Positions 1-5,886 of a stretch of DNA of 6,307 nucleotides are shown one piece after another. The notes under the pieces are model-generated. The model saw only the letters and a program-made list of their open reading frames with translations. It searched no databases and was not told the origin of the DNA. Location: positions 1 to 6,307 of the forward strand of contig JAAZIH010000041.1 of the NCBI GenBank assembly GCA_012800995.1. The letters are read 5' to 3'. Numbering within the stretch: position 1 is the first letter of the stretch; the number at the start of each line of letters is the position of its first letter. Both the position numbers and the translations under genes were made by a program. The DNA is from Chloroflexota bacterium (GTDB lineage Bacteria; Chloroflexota; Anaerolineae; Anaerolineales; Anaerolineaceae).

Positions 1-306
1 GAAGCCCGGACAGCAAAAAAAACACAACTTATCGTCATTGAAGCTGTCAAGCTTTTTGAATCTGGCATGGCACAGCAATGCGACGCCACCTGGGTAACCA
101 CCGCCGATAACGAAACGAGGCTAATGCGTCTCATTCAAGGACGTGGCATGGATCCCACCAGTGCTGCCAAACGCCTTAACTCACAAAGCCCACAAGAAGA
201 AAAAGCCAGACTTGCAGACTTTGTTATCCACACCGATGGTAACTTTGAAGATACTGGCGAGCAGATTGAAGCCGGGCTCGAAAAATTGGGACTCAAGCTA
301 AGCTAA
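1..306 (+). CDS. coaE: Dephospho-CoA kinase, C-terminal part (5' end outside window)
   Basis: The reading frame is open from base 1 and ends in TAA at 304-306, giving 101 visible residues, about half of a usual CoaE of roughly 200 residues. The P-loop N-terminus lies outside the window. CoaE phosphorylates dephospho-CoA with ATP in the cytoplasm, the last step of coenzyme A synthesis. Visible family features are the IVIEAVKLFESG strand/helix, then CDATWVTTADNET, which matches the segment where CoaE proteins carry a CD.VWVV-type strand. Next come the helix RLMRLIQGRG and the SQSPQEEKARLADFVI segment, equivalent to the Q...K...AD.VI stretch near the adenine-binding end of the family. The usual DNSG-like turn after this reads HTDGN here. 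An ATG at 67 is internal to the domain and is not the start. trpS begins 39 bp downstream. The identification rests on motif recall only. Confidence 0.85.
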   Translation, partial: EARTAKKTQLIVIEAVKLFESGMAQQCDATWVTTADNETRLMRLIQGRGMDPTSAAKRLNSQSPQEEKARLADFVIHTDGNFEDTGEQIEAGLEKLGLKLS

Positions 307-312
307 TTCGCT

Positions 313-318
313 TATAAT
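313..318 (+). promoter_or_regulatory. Possible -10 box for trpS
   Basis: A perfect TATAAT lies just after the coaE stop and 27 bp before the trpS ATG. This would put a transcription start near 325 and leave a leader of about 20 nt carrying the Shine-Dalgarno site. No good -35 hexamer sits at 16-18 bp spacing: gactca occurs at 290-295, and TTGGGA at 286-291 is too far away. It could be an internal operon promoter or a chance AT-rich match. Confidence 0.4.
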
Positions 319-335
319 GAACCAACTAAGATTTT

Positions 336-339
336 GGAG
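336..339 (+). promoter_or_regulatory. Ribosome binding site deciding the trpS start
   Basis: GGAG followed by 6 nt and ATG at 346. A TTG in the same frame at 334 would add four residues, but it overlaps this site and has no Shine-Dalgarno sequence of its own, so ATG 346 is the better start. Confidence 0.75.
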
Positions 340-345
340 ATTCTA

Positions 346-1341
346 ATGGCACGTATTTCACTCACAGGCATAAAACCAACCGGCAGTCCGCACATCGGCA
401 ACTATTTTGGCATGTACAAGCAAGCCATCGCCCTTTCAGAAAGCTATTTGGGGCTTTACTTTGTTGCTGATTATCACGCCCTGACCACCACCCCTGAACC
501 CAAAGATTTGCAACAAGACATTTACGAAGTTGCCGCCGCGTGGCTCGCCTTAGGGCTTGATCCGGAAAAAAGCATCATCTTCCTGCAATCCGATGTACCC
601 GAGATCCCTGAATGCACCTGGATTTTAGCCTGCTCCACCGCCAAGGGTCTGCTCAACCGCGCGCACGCCTATAAAGCCGCCATCGACAAAAACCTAGAAA
701 TCGACCGCGATCTGGACTATGGCGTTAATGCTGGTTTATATTACTACCCCGTGCTGATGGCTGCCGACATTTTGCTTTACAACTCGGATATTGTGCCTGT
801 TGGCGCTGACCAAAGACAGCATGTTGAAATCGCGCGCGATATCGCTGAAGCCTTCAATCGCACTTACGGCAAAGTTATCAAACTGCCTGAAGCATATATT
901 CCCGAAGCGGTACAGACCATTCCTGGCACTGATGGACGCAAGATGAGCAAGAGCTACAACAACACTATTCCCGTCTTCGCCTCTGAAAAAGAAACCCGCA
1001 AGCAAATCATGCGCATTGTTACCGATAGCAAAACACCCGAAGAGCCTAAAAACCCTGAAAACTGTAATGTGTTTCAGATTTTCCGCTTCTTCGCACCAGA
1101 AGCCCGCGTTGAAGAAGTGCGCCAGCAATACTTACAAGGTGGTTTGGGTTATGGCACGCTTAAACAGGAACTTTTTGAGCACTTTTTGGCTTATTTCGCC
1201 GATGCCCGTCAAAAATACAACGCCCTGATGGATGATAAAACCCAACTGGACGCTATCTTAAAACAAGGTGCCGAAAAAGTACGTGCCATTGCCATTCCCA
1301 ACCTTAAACGCATGCGCAAAGCGGTTGGCATTGATAAATAA
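346..1341 (+). CDS. trpS: Tryptophanyl-tRNA synthetase
   Basis: A 331-residue class Ic aminoacyl-tRNA synthetase that charges tRNA-Trp with tryptophan using ATP; cytoplasmic and essential. The start is ATG 346 with GGAG 6 nt upstream, giving MARISLTGIKPTG. The N-terminal ATP-binding signature is H16-I-G-N19 within PTGSPHIGNYFG, the usual TrpRS form of HIGH. D141 in the MAADILLY segment matches the tryptophan-recognising aspartate of the family. GADQRQHVEIARDIA (153-167) is the conserved helix after the Rossmann core, and KMSKS is intact at 199-203. The C-terminal helical part (about 210-331) holds the anticodon-binding region. Length is normal (about 330), with no frameshift. The YKAAIDKN...DYGVN stretch (109-128) resembles the TrpRS subtype seen in several Gram-negative groups rather than the Bacillus type; that point is from memory. 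The CDF gene starts 14 bp downstream, suggesting one transcript. Confidence 0.95.
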   Translation: MARISLTGIKPTGSPHIGNYFGMYKQAIALSESYLGLYFVADYHALTTTPEPKDLQQDIYEVAAAWLALGLDPEKSIIFLQSDVPEIPECTWILACSTAKGLLNRAHAYKAAIDKNLEIDRDLDYGVNAGLYYYPVLMAADILLYNSDIVPVGADQRQHVEIARDIAEAFNRTYGKVIKLPEAYIPEAVQTIPGTDGRKMSKSYNNTIPVFASEKETRKQIMRIVTDSKTPEEPKNPENCNVFQIFRFFAPEARVEEVRQQYLQGGLGYGTLKQELFEHFLAYFADARQKYNALMDDKTQLDAILKQGAEKVRAIAIPNLKRMRKAVGIDK

Positions 1342-1355
1342 AGAGAACAACAATA

Positions 1356-2291
1356 ATGATTGAAGAAGCCCTCGAAAAAGCCGAAGAACTTGCTCCGGAA
1401 CAACGCAGCCGGCAAAGTAACCAGGCGGTTTTGCTTACCCTTATTTTTAACGTCATCCTGGCAATTGTCAAAACTGCAATTGGTATCCTGGGACACTCCG
1501 CGGCACTTCTCGCGGATGGCATCAACTCCACTTCAGATGTCGTTTATAATATTGTGGTCTCGTTCTTCGTCCGCGCGGCACATAAACCCGCCGATGATGA
1601 ACATCCTTATGGTCACACCCAGTTTGAGAGTGTAGGCGCGCTTGTGGTAGGCGCCTTTGTCATTACCACTGCCATCACCATCTTTTGGGACTCGATAAAA
1701 AGCCTTTTTGATTATTTCAATGGCAATACGAACGACGAAGGTGCAGCTCAAATCACTCTATGGATTGCCCTGGCGACCGTTATTATCAAGATCATACTTA
1801 CTATTTACACCCATCGCGTTGGCAAACGCACCGCTAATGCCACCATCATCGCCCTGGCTCAAGATCACCGCAACGATATCTTCAGCGCGCTGGCAGTTGT
1901 TATTGGCGTTACCTTTAGTCTGCTGGGCTTCCGCTGGGTTGACCCACTGGCTGGCGCTTTGGTCGCAGTGATGATTTTCAAAACGGGTTATGACATTTTG
2001 CGTGACTCAACCGATGACCTCATGGACACCCTGCCTGGCAAAGTTCTCACCAAACAGATTAGCGACTTAACGCTCGAGGTTCCTGGTGTCATTGGAATCG
2101 ATTCGATTAAAGCCCATCGCTTTGGACGATATTTGGTCATTAATCTCGCCATATTTGTGGACGGAGACATTAGTGTGGATGCCGGCGACGCCATCGCTGA
2201 TGAGGTTGAGGACATCTTACATGAGAAGATTGATTTTGTGCGCGATGTGCATGTGCATTTTCACTCTAAACCACACAACTCACGTGTTTAA
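1356..2291 (+). CDS. Cation diffusion facilitator (CDF) metal exporter, possibly manganese/iron type
   Basis: A 311-residue inner-membrane protein of the CDF family, which exports divalent metals by proton antiport as a dimer. After a charged, cytoplasmic N-terminus (1-20) come hydrophobic spans at roughly 24-45, 49-72, 92-112, 133-152, 175-191 and 194-211. A cytoplasmic ferredoxin-like domain follows (about 215-305), rich in histidines near its end (H299, H301, H303) and with H254. The transport site appears as N57-S-T-S-D61 in span 2 and D170-H-R-N-D174 in span 5. That gives an N-D-D-D tetrad, where zinc exporters usually have H or D in the first place. The loop motif PADDEHPYGH (78-87) is typical of the family. 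The start ATG 1356 is preceded by a weak AAAGAG at 1340-1345. The gene lies 14 bp after trpS, so co-transcription is likely without a functional link. Metal specificity is inferred. Confidence 0.9.
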   Translation: MIEEALEKAEELAPEQRSRQSNQAVLLTLIFNVILAIVKTAIGILGHSAALLADGINSTSDVVYNIVVSFFVRAAHKPADDEHPYGHTQFESVGALVVGAFVITTAITIFWDSIKSLFDYFNGNTNDEGAAQITLWIALATVIIKIILTIYTHRVGKRTANATIIALAQDHRNDIFSALAVVIGVTFSLLGFRWVDPLAGALVAVMIFKTGYDILRDSTDDLMDTLPGKVLTKQISDLTLEVPGVIGIDSIKAHRFGRYLVINLAIFVDGDISVDAGDAIADEVEDILHEKIDFVRDVHVHFHSKPHNSRV

Positions 2292-2354
2292 ACATGCAAA
2301 ACCCAAGCCTTAATCTTGGTTTATAGATGTATTTTGTACAGAAAAGGAGATAAT
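2292..2354 (+). promoter_or_regulatory. Intergenic leader with weak hairpin before the reductase gene
   Basis: A 63 bp gap. CCAAG (2303-2307) and CTTGG (2315-2319) can form a 5 bp stem with a 7 nt loop, with further A-T pairs beyond a C-T mismatch, followed by a T-rich but interrupted stretch. It is too weak to call a terminator, and no clear promoter hexamers are visible. The gap ends in the strong Shine-Dalgarno run AAAAGGAGA (2342-2350). Confidence 0.25.
2345..2349 (+). promoter_or_regulatory. Strong ribosome binding site deciding the reductase start
   Basis: AGGAG lies 5 nt before ATG 2355. The open frame extends upstream to a TTG at 2316, but that codon has no Shine-Dalgarno site. The protein from 2355 (MNNFSYYNPTRILFG) aligns end to end with the YqhD N-terminus. 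Confidence 0.85.
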
Positions 2355-3521
2355 ATGAACAACTTTAGCTATTACAATCCAACCCGTATCCTATTTGGCC
2401 AGGGCGCGATTGCAAAAACTGCCCACTACATTCCCAAAAATGCGAAGGTACTGATGCTGTATGGCGGAGGATCCATCAAGAGAACCGGCATCTACGATCA
2501 AGTTAAGCAGGCGCTGGATGGTTTCACCGTACTTGAATTCGGTGGCATTGAACCTAATCCTGACTACGCTACACTGATGCAAGCTGTTCAATTAGCTCGC
2601 GAAGAAAAGGTTGACTTCTTGCTTGCCGTAGGCGGTGGCTCGGTTATTGATGGCACGAAGTTCATCGCCTTAGCCATACCCTACACCCAGAGTGAGCCAT
2701 GGGACCTTTTAAAAACCAACGCCGCGCAGGGTTTAAACGAGGCTGTGCCCTTTGGCACCGTGCTTACCATCCCTGGAACTGCCAGTGAGATGAACTATAA
2801 CCTGGTTATTTCCCGCCGCGAAACAGGCGAGAAACTTTCTATCAAAAGCGAATTTGCTTTTCCGCGTTTCTCCGCTTTGGATCCCCAGGTAACCTACAGT
2901 CTTTCAGCAAAACAAATCCGCAACGGTTTGGTAGATGCCTTCATGCATGTTATGGAGCAGTACATCACTTATCCCATTGGTGCTGTCGTGCAAGACCGCC
3001 TGTCCGAATCGCTTATGCAATCTCTCATCGAAATCGCGCCTCACGCCATGGAGATTGACCAACCTGACTATACCGCGCGTGCTAATTTCATGTGGGCTGC
3101 GGCGATGGGACTCAATAGCTTGGTTGGGCGGGGTGTCCCTCAAGACTGGGCAACACACATGATTGGCCACGAATTGACTGCGCTATACGGTCTGGCACAT
3201 GCCGAATCGCTGGCAGCAGTCGCGCCATGGCTCTTGTGGTACAAACGCGAGCAAAAAGGTGATAAGTTGGTGCAATTGGGCATGCGGGTTTTTGGTTTGA
3301 TATCAGATGATCGCGAAGCGCTTATTGAAGCCACAATTGATGCCTTGTCGACATGGTTCAATTCACTGGGTATGCCTACAACTTTGACTGCCTATGATTT
3401 TGACCCCGACGAAGCTGCCGAAGCCGTTGCAAAACGCTTTGATGACCGTGGCTGGGCATTAGGCGAAAACGCTGATATTCATGGCTCCGATGCCGCTGCC
3501 ATCTTAAGACTTAGCCGTTAG
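2355..3521 (+). CDS. yqhD: YqhD-like iron-type alcohol dehydrogenase / aldehyde reductase
   Basis: A 388-residue cytoplasmic oxidoreductase of the group III (iron-type) alcohol dehydrogenases, close in length and sequence to E. coli YqhD (387). YqhD is an NADPH-dependent enzyme reducing a wide range of aldehydes, including products of lipid peroxidation. The N-terminal nucleotide-binding domain shows GGGS at 37-40, GGIEPNPDY at 63-71 and GGGSVIDGTKF at 93-103. The C-terminal helical domain carries the metal ligands D194, H198, H268 and H282, in GLVDAFMH, GVPQDWATHMIGHELTA and GLAHA; all four are present. K160 matches a conserved lysine of the YqhD active site. The substrate-side segment reads TASEMNYNLVISR (142-154), where E. 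coli has TGSESNAGAVISR, so specificity may differ. A related family is the NADH-dependent butanol dehydrogenases, and cofactor choice cannot be settled here. The gene is followed by a hairpin terminator. Confidence 0.9.
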   Translation: MNNFSYYNPTRILFGQGAIAKTAHYIPKNAKVLMLYGGGSIKRTGIYDQVKQALDGFTVLEFGGIEPNPDYATLMQAVQLAREEKVDFLLAVGGGSVIDGTKFIALAIPYTQSEPWDLLKTNAAQGLNEAVPFGTVLTIPGTASEMNYNLVISRRETGEKLSIKSEFAFPRFSALDPQVTYSLSAKQIRNGLVDAFMHVMEQYITYPIGAVVQDRLSESLMQSLIEIAPHAMEIDQPDYTARANFMWAAAMGLNSLVGRGVPQDWATHMIGHELTALYGLAHAESLAAVAPWLLWYKREQKGDKLVQLGMRVFGLISDDREALIEATIDALSTWFNSLGMPTTLTAYDFDPDEAAEAVAKRFDDRGWALGENADIHGSDAAAILRLSR

Positions 3522-3548
3522 ATATGAAGCAGTACAAACAATAAAGAA

Positions 3549-3583
3549 AAAAGTGGCTATTCTTTCCAGAGATAGCCACTTTT
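3549..3583. terminator. Bidirectional intrinsic terminator
   Basis: A perfect 12 bp inverted repeat (AAAAGTGGCTAT at 3549-3560 and ATAGCCACTTTT at 3572-3583) surrounds an 11 nt loop. On the plus strand the stem ends in TTTTCATTT; on the minus strand it is followed by six U (from the A run 3547-3552), then CUUUAU, a better U tract. It lies in the 85 bp gap between two converging genes, 28 bp after the reductase stop and 24 bp beyond the glycosyltransferase stop, and so probably serves both. Confidence 0.88.
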
Positions 3584-3606
3584 CATTTAACGCCCTTAAT
3601 TAACGT

Positions 3607-4476
3607 TCATCTCTTTTTAAAAACATTCGCCAGTAAAGAAAAAACCAACTTCAAGCCCATCATGGCATAGTAAAACCAGTTGAATAAAAAGAAATGTTCC
3701 CGTGCAAAATGTTTCTTGTATAGTACAAAATACGAGCGGTGCCATTCCCATATCGATTTAAAAGGCCTTGCTCCTGAGCCCCCCTGGCCACCATAGTGAA
3801 TAATGGAGCTAATCGGCACAAACATAACCTTCCAGCCGGCTTTTCGGGCACGGATGCAATAGTCGCTGTCTTCCTGATAGGCGAAGAAGGTCTCATCAAA
3901 ATCGCCTACTTCCTCCCAACATTCGCGCCTGATAATCATGCACGAGCCAGAAACCGCGTCAACTTCGGCAATTTCGTCTTCATCCAGCCAGGACATCAAG
4001 TAACTGTTTAAAGCCCGATTTTGCGGGAATAACTTGCCCAAGCGTAAAAAATAACCGAATACTGCCGCTGGTTTCGCGTCACCCCGCTTAGACTGTGCCT
4101 GAAAAGTGCCATCGCTGTTAAGTACCTTGGGAATGCAAATGCCAGCCTGCCTATTTTCAGCAAGCCAATCCAATTGTGGACTAAATACATCTTCAATAAG
4201 CAAGGTGTCAGGATTTAAAAGCACTAAAAATTCGCCTCTCGCTTCTTTCAAAAGCCGGTTAACCGGTTTTGTAAAACCTTCGTTTTTATCGCTTGCGAGC
4301 ACTCTGATGTCTGGAAAATTAGCTTCTAACATTTTCAATGTGCCATCACTGGAGGCATTATCAGCAATGATAATTTCATAAGTTCCATCGGGTGTAAATT
4401 GTTTGATGGATTCCAAACACGCTTTGAGCATCTGACAAACGTTTAGGGTCGGAATAAGAATGGACAACTTAATCAT
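3607..4476 (-). CDS. Family 2 glycosyltransferase (rhamnosyltransferase-like)
   Basis: A 289-residue GT-A fold enzyme that would transfer a sugar from a nucleotide-sugar donor to a cell-envelope acceptor; sugar and acceptor are unknown. Visible motifs are the N-terminal LSILIPTLNV strand (4-13), ADNASSDGT (38-46) for nucleotide binding, NEGF (65-68), and LLNPDT (86-91) at the DxD-like metal site. They continue with SGSCMIIRRECWEEVGDFDE (176-195), QEDSDYCIRARKAGW (201-215) containing the likely catalytic acidic cluster, and IIHYGGQGG (225-233). This order is that of WbbL-type GT2 proteins such as rhamnosyltransferases. The C-terminus (about 262-287) is hydrophobic and aromatic, perhaps one membrane-associated helix, and ends in KKR. 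The start codon overlaps the stop of the upstream yihY-like gene in ATGA. GGAGG (4487-4491) lies 10 nt upstream, inside that gene, so coupled translation is likely. Family call is firm; specificity is not. Confidence 0.92.
   Translation of the reverse strand: MIKLSILIPTLNVCQMLKACLESIKQFTPDGTYEIIIADNASSDGTLKMLEANFPDIRVLASDKNEGFTKPVNRLLKEARGEFLVLLNPDTLLIEDVFSPQLDWLAENRQAGICIPKVLNSDGTFQAQSKRGDAKPAAVFGYFLRLGKLFPQNRALNSYLMSWLDEDEIAEVDAVSGSCMIIRRECWEEVGDFDETFFAYQEDSDYCIRARKAGWKVMFVPISSIIHYGGQGGSGARPFKSIWEWHRSYFVLYKKHFAREHFFLFNWFYYAMMGLKLVFSLLANVFKKR
4250..4270. repeat. Palindrome inside the glycosyltransferase gene
   Basis: The 12 bp sequence CCGGTTAACCGG (4255-4266) is a perfect palindrome. It is flanked by AAAA (4250-4253, then one unpaired G) and TTTT (4267-4270), giving a near-complete 20 bp dyad. 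It encodes the KPVNRLL part of the NEGF region, so coding constraint may explain much of it. Confidence 0.5.
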
Positions 4477-5462
4477 AGCTTAGAGTCCTCCATCACGGCA
4501 TCAAATCTTTTTCGTGCCATGTTGTTTTTATAATGATAATTGATAGCGTTGGTAAGATGCGCGCCAAAAAACAGAATGTATCCGACCCAATATATCCAGA
4601 ACAATAAAACCATTACAGACGCCAGAGAACCATAAATCAATTCGTAGTTGGCAAAGCCTTTGGAAATCGCCCAGGTAAGCGCTTTATTGACCGCCTCCCA
4701 AAGCAAAGCTGCCACCAATGCCCCCCAGGCACGGGACTTGCGTGAAATGTTATTGCTGTTAGGCAACCAGGTATATGTAATATAAAACATCACAAACTTG
4801 AACAGAAGTGGCACCACCAACGAAACCCATTTCCATAGCTTGGTCTCCAAAAAAGGTATGCCTTTGATGGAAAACTTAAAAGCCGGCAGCACCTTGATTA
4901 AGGGTGCGAGCATGACCGAAGCCAAAAACAGCGTCATAACAATCACAATAACGATAAGCGCCAAACCCCGGTTCCTGAAAAAACCCGATGGTGAGCTGTT
5001 AGGAAAGGCACGATTTACATTGAGCACAACTTTATCGATGACATTACTTGCCGACCAAATCAGTGAGATGGCAGCAATTGCGGTCAACGCGCCGCGAACT
5101 CTGAGTACCGCGCTAAGTTGAGCATCTACAAAAGCGATTGTTTCGGGCACAGGGAATATCCCACTTGCGGCTTCGAAAAGCGTTGATCGCGCCACATCCG
5201 CATCTACAAAAAGAGAGCCGATGGTCACAATAGCGATTAATGCAGGGAAAATCGAGAAAAGCCCATAATACGCCAATGCTGCTGACGCTTCCGGAACCCT
5301 GGATCTGACCAGGTTTGTAAAAGCATGGCGTATAATTCCTGGCACACCATTCAAGCCATCGTTAATTCTATAGTAGGCTTGCTTTAGTTTAATGCGCCAT
5401 ATTTTTCTTTTATCAGCAACGACTTCGCTATAGGGCGAAATTTTTTCTTTCCATTTTGCCAT
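4473..5462 (-). CDS. YihY/BrkB family inner-membrane protein
   Basis: A 329-residue integral membrane protein of the YihY/virulence factor BrkB family, once misnamed ribonuclease BN; biochemical function is not settled. About 55 mostly polar, basic N-terminal residues precede the conserved SAALAYYGLFSIFPALIAI (60-78) that opens the first span. Further hydrophobic segments lie at roughly 122-146, 166-190, 211-234, 245-265 and 277-306, giving the usual six spans. The family's C-terminal signature appears as YGSLASVMVLLFWIYWVGY (277-295) followed by FFGAHLTNAI (298-307). Length is within the usual range (about 280-420). The start ATG at 5462-5460 has no Shine-Dalgarno sequence; a TATAAT box ends only 6 nt upstream, suggesting a leaderless message. 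The stop overlaps the next start (ATGA at 4476-4473), forming an operon with the glycosyltransferase. A transport or envelope role is inference. Confidence 0.92.
   Translation of the reverse strand: MAKWKEKISPYSEVVADKRKIWRIKLKQAYYRINDGLNGVPGIIRHAFTNLVRSRVPEASAALAYYGLFSIFPALIAIVTIGSLFVDADVARSTLFEAASGIFPVPETIAFVDAQLSAVLRVRGALTAIAAISLIWSASNVIDKVVLNVNRAFPNSSPSGFFRNRGLALIVIVIVMTLFLASVMLAPLIKVLPAFKFSIKGIPFLETKLWKWVSLVVPLLFKFVMFYITYTWLPNSNNISRKSRAWGALVAALLWEAVNKALTWAISKGFANYELIYGSLASVMVLLFWIYWVGYILFFGAHLTNAINYHYKNNMARKRFDAVMEDSKL
4487..4491 (-). promoter_or_regulatory. Ribosome binding site for the glycosyltransferase
   Basis: GGAGG on the minus strand, 10 nt before ATG 4476 and lying within the final codons of the yihY-like gene. 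The spacing is slightly long. With the ATGA overlap it points to coupled or re-initiated translation. Confidence 0.65.
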
Positions 5463-5483
5463 GCTATGATTATAAGTTAAAAT
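5456..5483 (+). promoter_or_regulatory. Promoter for the MazG-like gene, interleaved with the opposite promoter
   Basis: TTGCCA (5456-5461, 5 of 6 to TTGACA) and TAAAAT (5478-5483, 5 of 6 to TATAAT) are 16 bp apart. The expected start is near 5490, leaving a leader of about 8 nt that keeps GAGG (5490-5493) 4 nt before ATG 5498. The -35 overlaps the first codon of the yihY-like gene. TATAAG at 5471-5476 is an alternative -10. Confidence 0.45.
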
Positions 5484-5497
5484 AACGCAGAGGTCAT
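5469..5497 (-). promoter_or_regulatory. Promoter for the yihY-like gene, predicted leaderless
   Basis: On the minus strand a perfect TATAAT (5474 down to 5469) has ATGACC (5497 down to 5492) upstream at 17 bp spacing, matching TTGACA in 4 of 6 places. Transcription starting 7 nt past the -10 box falls on the A of the ATG at 5462. No Shine-Dalgarno sequence lies between. Confidence 0.6.
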
Positions 5498-5884
5498 ATG
5501 GAAATTAAATTAATAAAGAATTATTACAAAGCCCGTGGCTTAGCATGGCCCGGACAAAAAGACGCCCTCCTTTTTTATCTTTCTGAAGTTGGTGAACTTG
5601 CCGAGGCTTATCTCGCCATTAGCCCAGTCGCGTTGAATGATGAAGAGCGTCAATTACTAAGCGACTTCGCCAAGTTGGGCATACAAGCCGATGAAATTGT
5701 TTCGCGCGTGGATGGCTGGATACGAAATTTTGACCGCCAACGCAAAGAGAATATCGCCCACGAAGTTGCGGATTGCAATATGATGCTTTCCGTCTTCATG
5801 GAGTCGTTTGCAGGACGTTCGCCTGATGATGCCCTGCGCGATAAAATGATGCTCAAGCTGGGCAAACCGGTGGATGAGTTATAA
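5498..5884 (+). CDS. MazG-like nucleotide pyrophosphohydrolase
   Basis: A 128-residue soluble, probably all-alpha protein of the MazG/dUTPase-like NTP pyrophosphohydrolase superfamily. These enzymes hydrolyse (d)NTPs to monophosphate and pyrophosphate, often for nucleotide-pool housecleaning. The first metal-binding helix shows E30-V-G-E33 in LSEVGELAEAYLA (28-40). The second is E89-V-A-D92 in AHEVADCNMMLSVF (87-100), so the ExxE...ExxD ligands are all present. The spacer between them is 55 residues, longer than the 12-28 usually quoted for MazG, and includes a polar, charged segment (about 45-86). The start ATG 5498 has GAGG 4 nt upstream. The gene is divergent from the yihY-like gene (35 bp gap) and its stop is 2 bp from that of the converging downstream gene. 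Substrate is unknown; an inactive or regulatory relative cannot be excluded. Confidence 0.78.
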   Translation: MEIKLIKNYYKARGLAWPGQKDALLFYLSEVGELAEAYLAISPVALNDEERQLLSDFAKLGIQADEIVSRVDGWIRNFDRQRKENIAHEVADCNMMLSVFMESFAGRSPDDALRDKMMLKLGKPVDEL

Positions 5885-5886
5885 AC

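Noticed and set aside
334..345. TTG at 334 as an upstream start for trpS, adding four residues
   Set aside because: The codon overlaps the GGAG ribosome binding site of ATG 346, and the ATG start gives the normal TrpRS N-terminus.
736..1128. 130-codon minus-strand open frame inside trpS
   Set aside because: It is fully covered by the clear trpS coding frame, and its translation shows no recognisable family or ribosome binding site; a shadow frame.
2302..2330. Intrinsic terminator between the CDF gene and the reductase
   Set aside because: The stem is only 5 bp with a mismatch next to it, and no clean T run follows.
2316..2354. TTG at 2316 as the start of the YqhD-like reductase
   Set aside because: AGGAG lies 5 nt before ATG 2355, and the protein from there matches YqhD from its first residues; the extra 13 residues have no support.
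4798..5121. 107-codon plus-strand open frame inside the yihY-like gene
   Set aside because: It is antisense to a well-supported membrane protein gene, and its translation has the composition of a reversed hydrophobic frame.
4473..5462. Ribonuclease BN annotation for the YihY-like protein
   Set aside because: The protein is a six-span membrane protein, whereas the true RNase BN activity belongs to a soluble metallo-beta-lactamase enzyme; the old name is a known misassignment.
5498..5884. MazG-like protein as an antitoxin or defence component beside a toxin
   Set aside because: No toxin, nuclease or other defence-type gene lies next to it; its neighbours are a YihY-like membrane protein and an unrelated hypothetical protein.
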